Positions 54,901 through 64,000 of a stretch of DNA of 64,000 nucleotides are shown here, one piece after another; within the stretch, counting starts at the first letter, position 1, and each line of letters begins with the position of its first letter. This stretch comes from Acanthochlamys bracteata (lineage: Eukaryota; Streptophyta; Magnoliopsida; Pandanales; Velloziaceae): NCBI GenBank assembly GCA_019914995.1, contig CM034143.1:870501-934500 (forward strand), written 5' to 3'. The notes beneath the pieces are model-generated. The model did not search any database and had not been told where the DNA came from. It saw only the letters and a program-made list of their open reading frames with translations. The position numbers and the translations under genes are program-made.

Positions 54901-56855
54901 TCATGTATAAACAGAACTAAATATAGCAGAAGTTGTCCACGACAACTAACCAGTTCTGTATCATCAATAAAAGAGTCCTCGGTGTCATATTCATCTTCAT
55001 CTGGTACATCATCAAGTTCCTCCTCATCACTACTATGCTTTCCCTGATATCAAAAAGCAATGTCAGTAACATTAAGTCACAAACAATATGTGGGATATCT
55101 ACACAGTTAATATTATGTTAAATTTACATAAAAAGGGATAAGCTTTGCACTTCATACCACGTACAAGCGTTCGATCTTCTCTATGACGGCACTATAGCGA
55201 TTAGGAGGAGGAGCATCCTTTAGTACATCATCTACATTTTGGGCCTAAAAGCAAAACATAATGTTATTAATCAAGATAAGGTACTACACTAAAAGTAGTA
55301 GTTCATAACTATATTTTCAGAAAGAGGTTAAAAGCAAGGAAGTGCATTAGTGTGAAACTAGAAGCTAAAGTTCACACGATTCAGGAAACCGGAAATCATT
55401 TGTAAATTGTAAAACAGTTAAAAACTGCATTTAGCAAAGCCCACTTAAAAGTATAGAAAATTTATCCACTTAATTAAACATATTTTCCATTATCGACGCT
55501 TACTTGGACTCATGAATAAATCTGCAAAACAGGAGTAAACGAACATGTCGAGAACAATGACAAATAGAAAAGAATGCCACAAAACTACTTCTCAAAGCTC
55601 TTACGCAACCATTCAGTGTGGAATCTAGAGTTTTCATCCCCCCTATGATCCCATACCCTTTGGGTAAATTGAAATATAAAAACCTTGCCTTTTGGTTCCT
55701 TGAACATTAGAAAACAATTACTTTGCATGGCTTTTATAGTACCAAATCTTTGTATGTTGCATGCACCCATCCACCAACATAAAGGACATAATTGTATAAA
55801 CTCACAGAAAGAATTCCCATTTGATAAAACCATTCAGTGTGGAATCTAGAGTTTTCATCCCCCCTATGATCCCATACCCTTTGGGTAAATTGAAATATAA
55901 AAACCTTGCCTTTTGGTTCCTTGAACATTAGAAAACAATTACTTTGCATGGCTTTTATAGTACCAAATCTTTGTATGTTGCATGCACCCATCCACCAACA
56001 TAAAGGACATAATTGTATAAACTCACAGAAAGAATTCCCATTTGATAAAACCCATATAACTTCAATTGTGCACTACAATCGTACGAATGCAAGACATCTT
56101 AATCAATCCTTAGACCTAACAGTGAGAAAGACACAAGCTATGTGCTATAAATAGAATACAGTAAATACCACGCGTAGGCAAATGCGTCCGTTATGTTACA
56201 TTTCCCATTTCTTTTGGAATAAAAACAAATCCAAAAGCTGATAGTTAAAAATTGAGAAAAACTATCATAATAGAATCCAGAATCCCCCAACCATGTTAAC
56301 AAATTCGAGCACCCAAACCAAACCAAGTTAAAAACTTTACACAAGAACCACAGTAACAACTGTTATAGAAAACCGCCAAGAACCCAAGAATGGGGTGGCT
56401 AGGGCATCAATAGTCCTCTCAGAAGGAGAGCTAGGGTTCAAATCCCGGCGTGCCGGTTTATCTCAAAAAAGAACAGTCAGCAAACCAAAAACCAAAATCG
56501 AGTACGAACAACAATGCCATACCGCAGAACCGATCCCATGTTTCAACCCCGGGATCGCAGTCTCGCCACTGGGTCCCACTGCTACCGCTGGGGCGGAGGA
56601 ACCAACAGGTGCACTGGACTTGAGAAGTTTCTTCCACGACACGATTGTTGTTTCGCCTGGCTTAAGCTCGACGTAGAACCGCTGACGCGTTCCTCCTCCA
56701 GCGGCAGCGGCGATAGTGGAAGACGTACAAGTTGGCGCTGGGGGTCTCACCGGACCCTGAATTTCCTGCTGTTGAGGTTGAGGAGGAGGGGGAGGAGGAG
56801 TTGGAGCGGAGGAGGGAGGTGGAGGAACCCTAGAATTGTCTTCCTCCGCCACCAT
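45936..56855 (-). CDS. UBN: Ubinuclein, HIRA-complex subunit
   Basis: Subunit of the HIRA histone-chaperone complex that deposits H3.3 independently of replication; nuclear. Exons in transcript order: 56855-56523, 55244-55158, 55043-54951, 54410-54334, 53397-52830, 52136-52040, 51899-51790, 51370-51284, 48039-47914, 47706-47566, 47218-47171, 46896-46753, 46400-45936; GT-AG, phase kept; 791 aa. The N-terminus is Pro/Gln-rich, then FYVELKPGETTIVSWKKL. The Hpc2-related domain spans exons 3-4 (DEYDTEDSFIDDTEL then DEYFQVDK), the HIRA-binding signature. A basic linker (PRKRKRKDS) follows. The ubinuclein middle domain is spread over exons 6-12 (LAKVARLS, LGKYSMDRALEDKI, LWPSGYMDNLGIK). Intron 8 is 3.2 kb and intron 1 is 1.3 kb; both hold tandem repeats. 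Confidence 0.93.
49173..49430. repeat. Tandem repeat, three copies of about 93 bp, in UBN intron 8
   Basis: Units start at about 49173 (CCAGCTAGATCAAGCCATAA), 49266 (CCAGCTAACCAAGCACAAGC) and 49358 (CCAGCTAGATCGAGCCATAA). Each continues GGTTTGACAAACAAAG, GAGCATT and, in the first two, AAATGATGACAT. Copies differ by substitutions and small indels; the third is shorter. Confidence 0.85.
50104..50330. repeat. Direct tandem duplication, about 119 bp, in UBN intron 8
   Basis: Copy 1 (from about 50104) and copy 2 (from about 50224) share AAATATATTCAT.TATAAACT, TTTGTTTCCAAGTCTACTTT and TCATACGAGCAAAACTA, with a few substitutions and single-base indels. Confidence 0.85.
50387..50427. repeat. Short tandem duplication in UBN intron 8
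   Basis: ATAGTTGCTCTACATCAACT and the following GA occur twice in direct succession. Confidence 0.8.
55610..56051. repeat. Identical 221-bp tandem duplication in UBN intron 1
   Basis: Bases 55610-55830 recur at 55831-56051. Both copies begin CATTCAGTGTGGAATCTAGA and end CCCATTTGATAAAAC. I found no mismatch comparing them by eye over the full length. Confidence 0.95.
56392..56470 (+). mobile_element. tRNA-like sequence, possible SINE head
   Basis: Internal Pol III promoter-like boxes: TGGCTAGGGCA at 56397 (A-box-like) and GGTTCAAATCC at 56435-56445 (B-box), about 30 bases apart, followed by GGCGTGCCGG and a CTCAAAAAA tail. The T-arm is imperfect and the anticodon arm does not fold convincingly, so this is not a functional tRNA gene. 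Confidence 0.5.
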
Positions 56856-59800
56856 GGGGAAGGAGAGGGTTTAGAGATCAACGGCAGCGCTGCCGGAGAT
56901 TAGTCGATCGGGAATTGTATCAGAGCGCGGGATTTGTTTTTGTTGTTGTTATTGATGTTAATGCTGTTATTTACAATTGGGAGTGTTTATCTTGAGCTAA
57001 ATTTAATTTTTTTTTTTTAAATAAAACATTTTAAAAAAACAAATTTGTATATTTATTTATATGCTAAAATTATTTCAAAAATTAATTTCGATAAAAATAT
57101 TTATTTTAAATTTTTATTTATTTTATATTAAAAGTAATTTTGAAAAAAATTGAATTGGACTTTTGATTTAGTAATTTTTCAATGTTTTAATTTATATTTT
57201 CAATACATTTTTTACAAATTTCTAAAAATTTATTTTAAATTTTAAAAATATAAAAAAATCTACACTAAAAAATCTATTTTTTTATTTTAAAAACACTGCA
57301 TAACTTGCTTTGGTGGCATAAAGGAAAAAATATTATTAGCAAAAAAAAAAGGCAAAGCAATTATCAGAAGTTGAGATACATAATTAATTTGCCCTTATAA
57401 AAGATTAAATTATTTTCATCCTTTTAAAAAACTTAAATTAATATAAAATAATTAAATATAAATTTTACGTAGTCAAAGAATTAAAAGTATATTTTAATTC
57501 ATTTGACTACGTAAAAGTTGTTTTTAATCAAGGGTGAAGTATAATTCACAGAAGAAAGCACTTCATTGTTTTTTTATAAAATATGAAATTTTATAGAAGA
57601 AAAGGTTATTAGATAAGGGTGTGTTTTTATCGTAAAAAAATAAGTTTTATGACTCAGTTCGAAAGAATAGAGTTTAGTAAGAACTGAAACGAGTTCAGTA
57701 AGTTGGGACATACTGAAATACTTAAAAATAAATTCTGATTTTAGATCTGATAGAAAAAAAATTAATTCAACATAATTGAGATACACCCTAAAACTTGATT
57801 GAACTAGACATGGTAATATATAACGCAACATTAAATTTTAATTTGAAATTAATTAAATTTGATTGAAATAGGTTTGATAATTTTGATCCGTATAAATATA
57901 TGAATTATGTTAGAATTAAACGAATTTACTGAATTATTAAATAATTCGATTAAAAATTGGTTTACCAGTCCGAATTATTATGTTTAAGAAGAACAACTCT
58001 TTTTTGATTTTCTCTTATCGTATAATAAAAATTAGTAATAAAATAATAATTAATACTAATAATTTATAAATTATTATAATTATATTATAATTATAATTAA
58101 TCATTTACTTTTATATTTTAATAAAATAAAAAAAATGAGAATTATAATATTATCGAAAGTATTATTATATAGCTAAGTTTTAGTAACTAATTTGATTTAC
58201 AAAATATTTTTATTAAAATTTCTCAACTAGTTATATTTTTCAAAATTTATATCAAAATAATTACTATATATTTATAATTATAAAAATTTTAGCTATCACC
58301 ATATATTTTCAAAAAAAAAACAAATTTCTTATAATATTATAAAGACCTATGAAGATATTAATAAATACATATTTTTTACAGACACACATCATATCTCTTC
58401 ATTAAGAACATCGCATAATATTAATTTCAACTGATTTTATAATTTCACTCAAATTTAAATATATACAAATATAAAATTTTAATTTTAATTATTAAATTTG
58501 TTGAGTCGAATTTGATATGAATATTAAATATATTGGAATAAGATTGAATTTGAATGAATTTATTCAATTATTAAATAAGTCTATCTGAAACGGATTCAGC
58601 AATCTTAATTGCCATTAGTAATTGAAGTTTGCAGCAAACTAATTATATAATAAATGGTAAAAGTGTTCAAATGGTCAAAACAAATAATTACACAAATTAA
58701 TTTTTTGACTAAAACCTACAGAATTAATTACAAGATAATGATGTAAACTAAAGAAGGTTTTTCAAAATTGATAATCAAGAATAACAAAGCTAAAACATGA
58801 ATGGAACTTTAACAATTTTAAAAAAATAATATGGGAATGAAATAAGAGTTGATAATTTAAAAATGAGAATAAGTAAATTATTATATCTGGATATTAACGT
58901 TTACCAATTATATCTTTGGTATGATTTTTTTGAATAAATTTAAAAAATTTTGAACTCCAAAAAAACTACACATTGATTCTGTATAAAGGTTTTTTAAACA
59001 AATAGATGGTATTGATAAGTCACGTAACAATATTGATGTTATAAATATTTTTTCAAAAAATTGAAAAAGTATTTCTAAATTTATTTTATTATACTAAAAT
59101 TTCTAACTTTTTTTAAAATACTTTAGTTTTAAAAGCAGTCGTTTTTAAGTTGCTTTAGAAAATGTGTGAAAAATAAGCGTATCTTTTAGCTAATAATTAA
59201 AAATAAATATATTTTTTACAATACCAAGTTCACTTATATTATCTAATTTTAAAAATTTTTATAATAATATAAAAAGTATTTTAAAAATAAAGAATTGTGC
59301 GTTTGGTTTAGTTTATCTTAAAAGTAATTTTTTAATTTTTAATTTCATATTTTTTAATACATATTTTATAAATATATAAAAAATTTATTTAAAAATTTAA
59401 AAATTATAAAAAAAATTTATGTAAAAAAATATTTTTATTATCTATTATTATTATTTTAAATATAAAAAAATTAAAATAATTTTTCAAAAAAAAATAAAAA
59501 TAATTTTATTTTATAAAAATTTAATTTTAAAAGTTCTAAATATTTGGCTATTCCGACCGTTCGGCTGCTTACCAAAAGCCCATGAAAAGGAAAGGCCCGC
59601 CTGTCAGTTCAAAGAAAAAAAGTCTAATGTAGGCCCAATCTTATCCAATACAATGGGCTCCAATTCAACAAAGTTCACAATTCCTCAAGGCCAATTTTCC
59701 ATGAATTGGAAATTTCATGCCATTTTTTATTTCTTTATCTAGAATAAGAACTTGCAATATATTCAATTGAAAAAAAAAAGGAATCTTACTTTCAAATCTA

Positions 59801-60129
59801 GTAACTAAAAAGAATTCTTCCATATATCTTTATTTTATCATTTAAATAATACATATTATAGTAAGTTTTATCAAACTCGATAAAACATAATTATTATTCT
59901 AGAAATTTTAAAATAATATTATTTTGAAATTAATTAGAATTAATTAAACTAAAATAATTATTTATATAATTTTGCTAGAACAGTGTTTGAATTTTATTTA
60001 ATCAAAAGAAATAATAGAATTAAATAAAATTAAAACTAGTTTCTTATACCTTCGGCAGTGCTCAATAATTATTTTTCTATTTTAAATAAGTATTTCATCT
60101 CTCAATAGTCAATAAACCTTTTGTGCTAA

Positions 60130-60405
60130 TAAGTGCATGTTTCAAATGTGCGTAACTGAGTTTCGTAAAAGTGAAAAATAGGAAATAGAGTTTCTTGAAA
60201 AATAAATTAGAAGTGGAGTTTAGTTTTTATATTTTAATTGATTCTTGAAGCGGGTTGGAAGTGAATTCAAAAAAAAAATTATAGTGGAACTTGAGTTCCA
60301 TTTGTGTAGAATTGGAACTCTATTTGTAATTAAAACATAGAAAGTTGGTGGAACTCCAATTTTGTGGGAGAAACTGGAGTTCCACCTACTTGAAACATGT
60401 TCTTA
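60130..60405. mobile_element. MITE-like element with 16-bp terminal inverted repeats
   Basis: Left end TAAGTGCATGTTTCAA (60130-60145) and right end TTGAAACATGTTCTTA (60390-60405) are inverse complements at 14 of 16 positions. 276 bp, no coding capacity. A related copy lies in opposite orientation at 33997-34250. Target-site duplication is not clear; at most a TA dinucleotide. Confidence 0.6.
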
Positions 60406-60469
60406 GTGAGTGAACTTTTCGAAATGTTCAGTTGTTACGAACTTTTTTTAATCAGTTCTAATTAAATTT

Positions 60470-60715
60470 ATAGCATATTTTAATAATTTTTTTATTTTTG
60501 TTCTAATTTTAAATTTTTAAATTTTATATATTTTAATTATTACTTTGAATTTTATTTTTATGTTTATATTAAATTTTATTTTTATTAAAGTTTTGACTCT
60601 AAATTTGACATTAGATATTTAATCTTAACTTTATGTTTTACTTTTTAATTAAATTTATTTTTACAGAATTTATCTTTGTAAAATTAAAAAATTTACAGAA
60701 TTAAAACATGCACTT
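60470..60715. repeat. AT-rich repeat ending in AAACATGCACTTA
   Basis: AT-rich block adjoining the MITE-like element. Its right end (TTAAAACATGCACTTAA, about 60701-60716) repeats the terminal sequence of that element, and its body resembles 25733-25915 and 26450-26640. Confidence 0.4.
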
Positions 60716-60781
60716 AATCGTACTTAGAAATAATATTCAGAATATTTTGAGAGACAGAAAAATTGAGAGAGAGAAAAAAAG

Positions 60782-62270
60782 ATGTGGAGAAAGGGCGGGA
60801 AAAAACGTGCGTGCGGCGATGAAATCTCCGGCTTTGACTCCAGTCGTCCGACGAAGCGCTCCTTCGCCGCTGCTTCCTCTGATGACGACGGCAACGTTGT
60901 CTGCGAGGTCTTGCTTCTGATTTCGGTTTCGATTTCATAACCATTATTTTATTGTGTAGGGTTTTGCGTCAGTGTGAATTTTGAATTTTTGAATATTAGA
61001 TATCGAAGAACAGGATAGTGTAGGTGAGGAGTTGGCAAGGGGAAGGTAGTAGTGGATATCAGAGTGTTTTATTAGAAGGACGGGAAGATTCTTCCTGGAA
61101 AGAAAGGTTCTTTTTCCTATGGTTAATTTATCTCATCATGCAATTTTGTTTACTTTTTCAATTAAAATTTAAATTTTGAGGAATTTATGATAAGATTTGT
61201 TAACGTGTTTGATCTGACCTTAATTTGGAGTGTTAAGTTGGAGATCATGCTTTGTTTTTCTTCTTATTGTAGCATAATAGAGCTTTTGGCAATATTAGAG
61301 TTTGAATTCTTTTTTACTATTGTCTTTGCTGTTAGTAGATTAGTCAGGAGATACAGTATCTTCACTAGCGAGATGTATCAGAGAGTAGATACTACATCCA
61401 AGATCTTTGCAAGTTAGCCTGAGCTGTACATATATAATCTTTATAAACATGTCAACTGTTTGCCTATATTTGAGCATTTTGATGAAAAATGTGTCAGATC
61501 TGAACTTAATTTGGGTCATTAACTGGAAAGATTGCCTGCTCTTATACAATGAGAAGCGTGTTCCTCTTATAAAGCGGCCACTTTGTCAAGAAGCTTAGCT
61601 TACATAATTCAACAATATGATTGTATATCTTGGAACATAGCCGGTATACACATACTGAAAAATATGCATATGAGCTTTTTAATGATGGCTAACTTGTGAG
61701 TATTGATTAAGTATCTCCTTTCAGGTTCCGATAGCTATGGCATCAATTTTGATGCAATTAGAACTGAATGGATAGTAGAATTTATATTTAACTTTTGAAA
61801 TTTGTTCCAGGAAGTTGATGTAGATATTACGCGTCATGACTTCTCGCAAGTTATGTTTATTTGCAAATCACTTCTGGATTATTAAATATTATTGTCTTCC
61901 TGTAGGTTTGCTAACTGTTTTTAACATAGCATTCCTTTTTCTTTCAAGAATCTCCCTTCCAATGGATCAGGTACACAGCACTTAGTGCAGAAAAAAAAAT
62001 CATAGTCATGCTGGACTTTCTGAATCCCAATACTTGACATCCTAGATTGGTATCGATTAATGCTTTTTTCAACATTAACAATGACGACTGCTAAATAAAT
62101 CATTTGTATTCTATCGTATTCATATTTTAGCCAAGGATATCTCATTTTGCATCTTTTTTATGCTCAAACAGGCTTTTCTGTAACTTTCTTGATATTTTCT
62201 CTTTTGTGTATGTACTTTCATGTAGTGGAAGATACTGCACAAGCATATAGACAACATGACGAGTCAGTAA
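60782..62270 (+). pseudogene. KIWI: PC4/KIWI-type transcriptional coactivator, decayed
   Basis: Family role: ssDNA-binding coactivator of RNA polymerase II (PC4/Sub1). Exon 1 (60782-60907) is intact, 42 codons, ending SSDDDGNVVCE/GT. Exon 2 (61000-61106) encodes the PC4 core (ISKNR, then VRSWQG, VVVDIRVFY, KDGKILPGKK) but carries a TAG after ISKNRIV, an extra G after the WQG codons that shifts frame, and a second TAG after VFY. Exon 3 (about 61948-61970) gives ISLPMDQ; its acceptor reads CAAG where CAG/GA is expected. Exon 4 (62226-62270) gives WKILHKHIDNM and a stop. Introns are kept, so it is a duplicated gene copy, not a retrocopy. Total length fits the roughly 105-aa family. Confidence 0.85.
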
Positions 62271-63538
62271 ATGAGAATGCATAAGACATTGTGATCGTGA
62301 TGGGCTTCCTTTTGGCATTTTGGTTTGTATCCCAACAGTTGTTTTCAGAGAAGCGCCTCTTTTGTAGCCTTTGAGAAGGTGATCCCAGTCTTGTATCCAA
62401 TTCAAAGATGTTAAGTGGACAAGAATAATTGGTATCTGTTGTAGTGTGGCTAACTTCATGACAAGACGTCTTGTCTGATCCTGATTCCAATATGTAGCTT
62501 GAGTATTAGCTATGATGAACTTGATGTATCTGAAAGGCCTCTTTTAGTGTCCTGATAGTTTTAAGAGTATTTGTAGACTGTTGACATGGCTAGAGCACTA
62601 TGTTGCTGAGTATGTAAATAATGAGTTGTCTTGAATGCTATGATGAAAATCTTATGTCAATTATGCACAATCTGTATGAATGGTTATGCTAGAGCTCATG
62701 GGTAGAGCTCAATCCAAAAATTAGCTTGAGAGATGAGGGTGTCCAAGTTCTTATAAATACTCATCCACTTTGGCGAACAAGCAACGGGTGATACTTCAAC
62801 AAGTCTTTCATACTCGAGGGAGTTCAGAAAAAATCTTGACAAGCCATTTGATCAGAAGTATGAATGACGTGCTCATGAAAAATGCGTATATTAGGAAGTT
62901 TATCGCTTACCTTGATCATTATCCTGGTAAAGCGTTCAACCTCCTCCTTATGTGATCGTAATCTCATAAGATGTTGCAGAAGACAGAGGCAGCAGAGTGT
63001 GGCAAAGGCTGAGATTTTCATGCAGTTTCTTCTTCTGGATTCAGGCAAGAGATTCAGGTTCGGAATAAAATCATTGGAAATCTTTGTTTAATTTCTGTTT
63101 TCTTGCAGTAACTTGTGGCATGAAGGATCATTCAAGCCTTCGCATTTCGTAAAGGCAAAAGAACTGTACGGGCATTTGTTTCTGAAACCTTCAACTTCCC
63201 TTGTGCATTCTTCAAAACCAAAAAGTTCCATGTTCTTTGTTTCTTCTTTTCTTTGGAAGAATGGTTTCGATGAATATTTCAGTCAAGAACCGAAAGAATT
63301 ACCGCGGAAATTTGGCATACGGTCTTCATTAGTAAATTGGGGGAAAATTAAACCTCACGCAAATATTATAATTTTTTAAGTCTCACGGGATTATAACAAC
63401 TCCTGTAAATACATCAACTATACTGCAGTCATCTATGTTCAATGTTCTTCCCTTCCACTGGAAGAACGATCAGAGATACAACTATGTACAAGGAAAGAAT
63501 GAACACACCAACTGCATGAGTTCTAAAACTTAAGTTAG
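62271..63538. other. Spacer with unrecognised open stretches
   Basis: No recognised gene. 62690-62800 (CCAAAAATTAGCTTGAGAG, GAGGGTGTCCAAG, then GGGTGATACTTCAAC) resembles tails of common plant LTR-type repeats, by memory. An open frame at 63113-63379 after a splice-acceptor-like TTGCAG has no match I know and may be chance or an exon remnant. Confidence 0.3.
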
Positions 63539-63772
63539 TCAACCAAAGCTTGCTGTTCGGCGCCGCAGGTATTTCTCCACGGCGACATCAACAGAACGGT
63601 CAGTACTGCTGACAGAAAGCAAATCTTCGTCCTTCTCAAGTAAGGCTAGGTTGAGATGGGATTGGATATTTGAGTTGAATTGTGCTACTTCATCGTCCGA
63701 GTCCTCTGAAGTAGTAACTTGTGATTTCGCGCATCTTAGGACTTCTTCGTGTCCTTTAAGTAATCTTATCAG
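63539..63772 (-). CDS. Unrecognised protein, last coding exon (5' part outside window)
   Basis: On the minus strand an acceptor (CAAAATGCAG, before 63772) opens 77 codons and a TGA-type stop at 63539-63541. The product is hydrophilic, with acidic-serine stretches (TTSEDSDDEV, EKDEDLLSVSSTD), a helical-looking segment (NIQSHLNLALLEKDEDL) and a basic end (VEKYLRRRTASFG). No signal or membrane segment. I do not recognise the family. Bases 63773-64000 look like intron, and the rest of the gene lies beyond the right edge. Confidence 0.6.
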   Translation of the reverse strand: MIRLLKGHEEVLRCAKSQVTTSEDSDDEVAQFNSNIQSHLNLALLEKDEDLLSVSSTDRSVDVAVEKYLRRRTASFG

Positions 63773-64000
63773 CTGCATTTTGAGGGAAAAGAACAAATAT
63801 TGAAAATTCTTCAGGGTGTGTAATCTATTGATATAGAAATAGAATATGTTTTCTAAGATACAGGCCATGAAGCTTATCTAGATAACCTATTAGCTTTCAG
63901 ATCCCTTTAAATGAATGAAGCACTTTACGTTCCTAACATGAAGATGCACATGAACATGATTATCTTTTTAATTCACAGAAAACTATATACAATCTCAAAG

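Larger units (their letters stand above)
56856..60781. other. AT-rich spacer between ubinuclein and the PC4 pseudogene
   Basis: The first roughly 120 bases are the ubinuclein promoter and leader. From 57000 onward it is mostly long A/T runs with no coding frame. A less AT-rich island at about 59550-59710 has GGCCCG/GGCCCAAT elements and no gene I can identify. Repeat elements are listed separately. Confidence 0.5.

Noticed and set aside
55585-55991. Two overlapping minus-strand frames sharing sequence
   Set aside because: They are the same chance frame repeated by the 221-bp duplication in an intron.
56392-56470. Functional tRNA gene
   Set aside because: B-box is good but acceptor and anticodon stems do not pair; treated as SINE-like.

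Overview
This is nuclear DNA of a eudicot plant. The genes are split by many short GT-AG introns, the introns and spacers are AT-rich, and the protein set is plant-typical: NAC factor, gibberellin 20-oxidase, plant-only PMT methyltransferase, protein-only RNase P, plant RING-CH and F-box proteins. I cannot name the species. Most gene models were traced exon by exon and keep reading phase across every junction, so their coordinates are firm. Untranslated leaders, tails and transcription starts are inferred.

Layout. 1-663: last exon of a NAC transcription factor (+), cut by the window edge. 1479-5976: class-3 aldehyde dehydrogenase (+) with two alternative-looking first coding exons. 6473-8726: membrane RING-CH E3 ligase (-), whose leader probably reaches about 10.1 kb. 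It shares a short upstream region with 11597-15935, a Golgi PMT24/25/26-type methyltransferase (+). 16979-20177: protein-only RNase P (+). 20178-23554: 3.4 kb with no recognisable gene. 23555-25423: gibberellin 20-oxidase (-). 25424-30280: AT-rich spacer with repeat remnants. 30281-31615: eIF5 (-), single coding exon with a leader intron of about 1.5 kb. 34855-41297: CHR24/ERCC6L-like SNF2 ATPase in 20 coding exons (-). 42427-44199: intronless F-box protein (+). 45936-56855: ubinuclein (-) in 13 coding exons, with several tandem duplications in its introns. 56856-60781: AT-rich spacer containing a MITE-like element. 60782-62270: intron-bearing pseudogene of a PC4/KIWI-type coactivator (+). 63539-63772: last coding exon of an unrecognised gene (-), running off the right edge.

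The genes do not form a pathway. Ubinuclein (HIRA H3.3 chaperone complex) and the SNF2 ATPase both act on chromatin, but their proximity is probably chance. No biosynthetic cluster, immune-receptor cluster or intact transposon is visible. The most useful observations are the twin ALDH3 first exons, the decayed PC4 gene, an apparently identical 221-bp tandem duplication in ubinuclein intron 1, a tRNA-like SINE head in the same intron, and a small terminal-inverted-repeat element family shared between two spacers.
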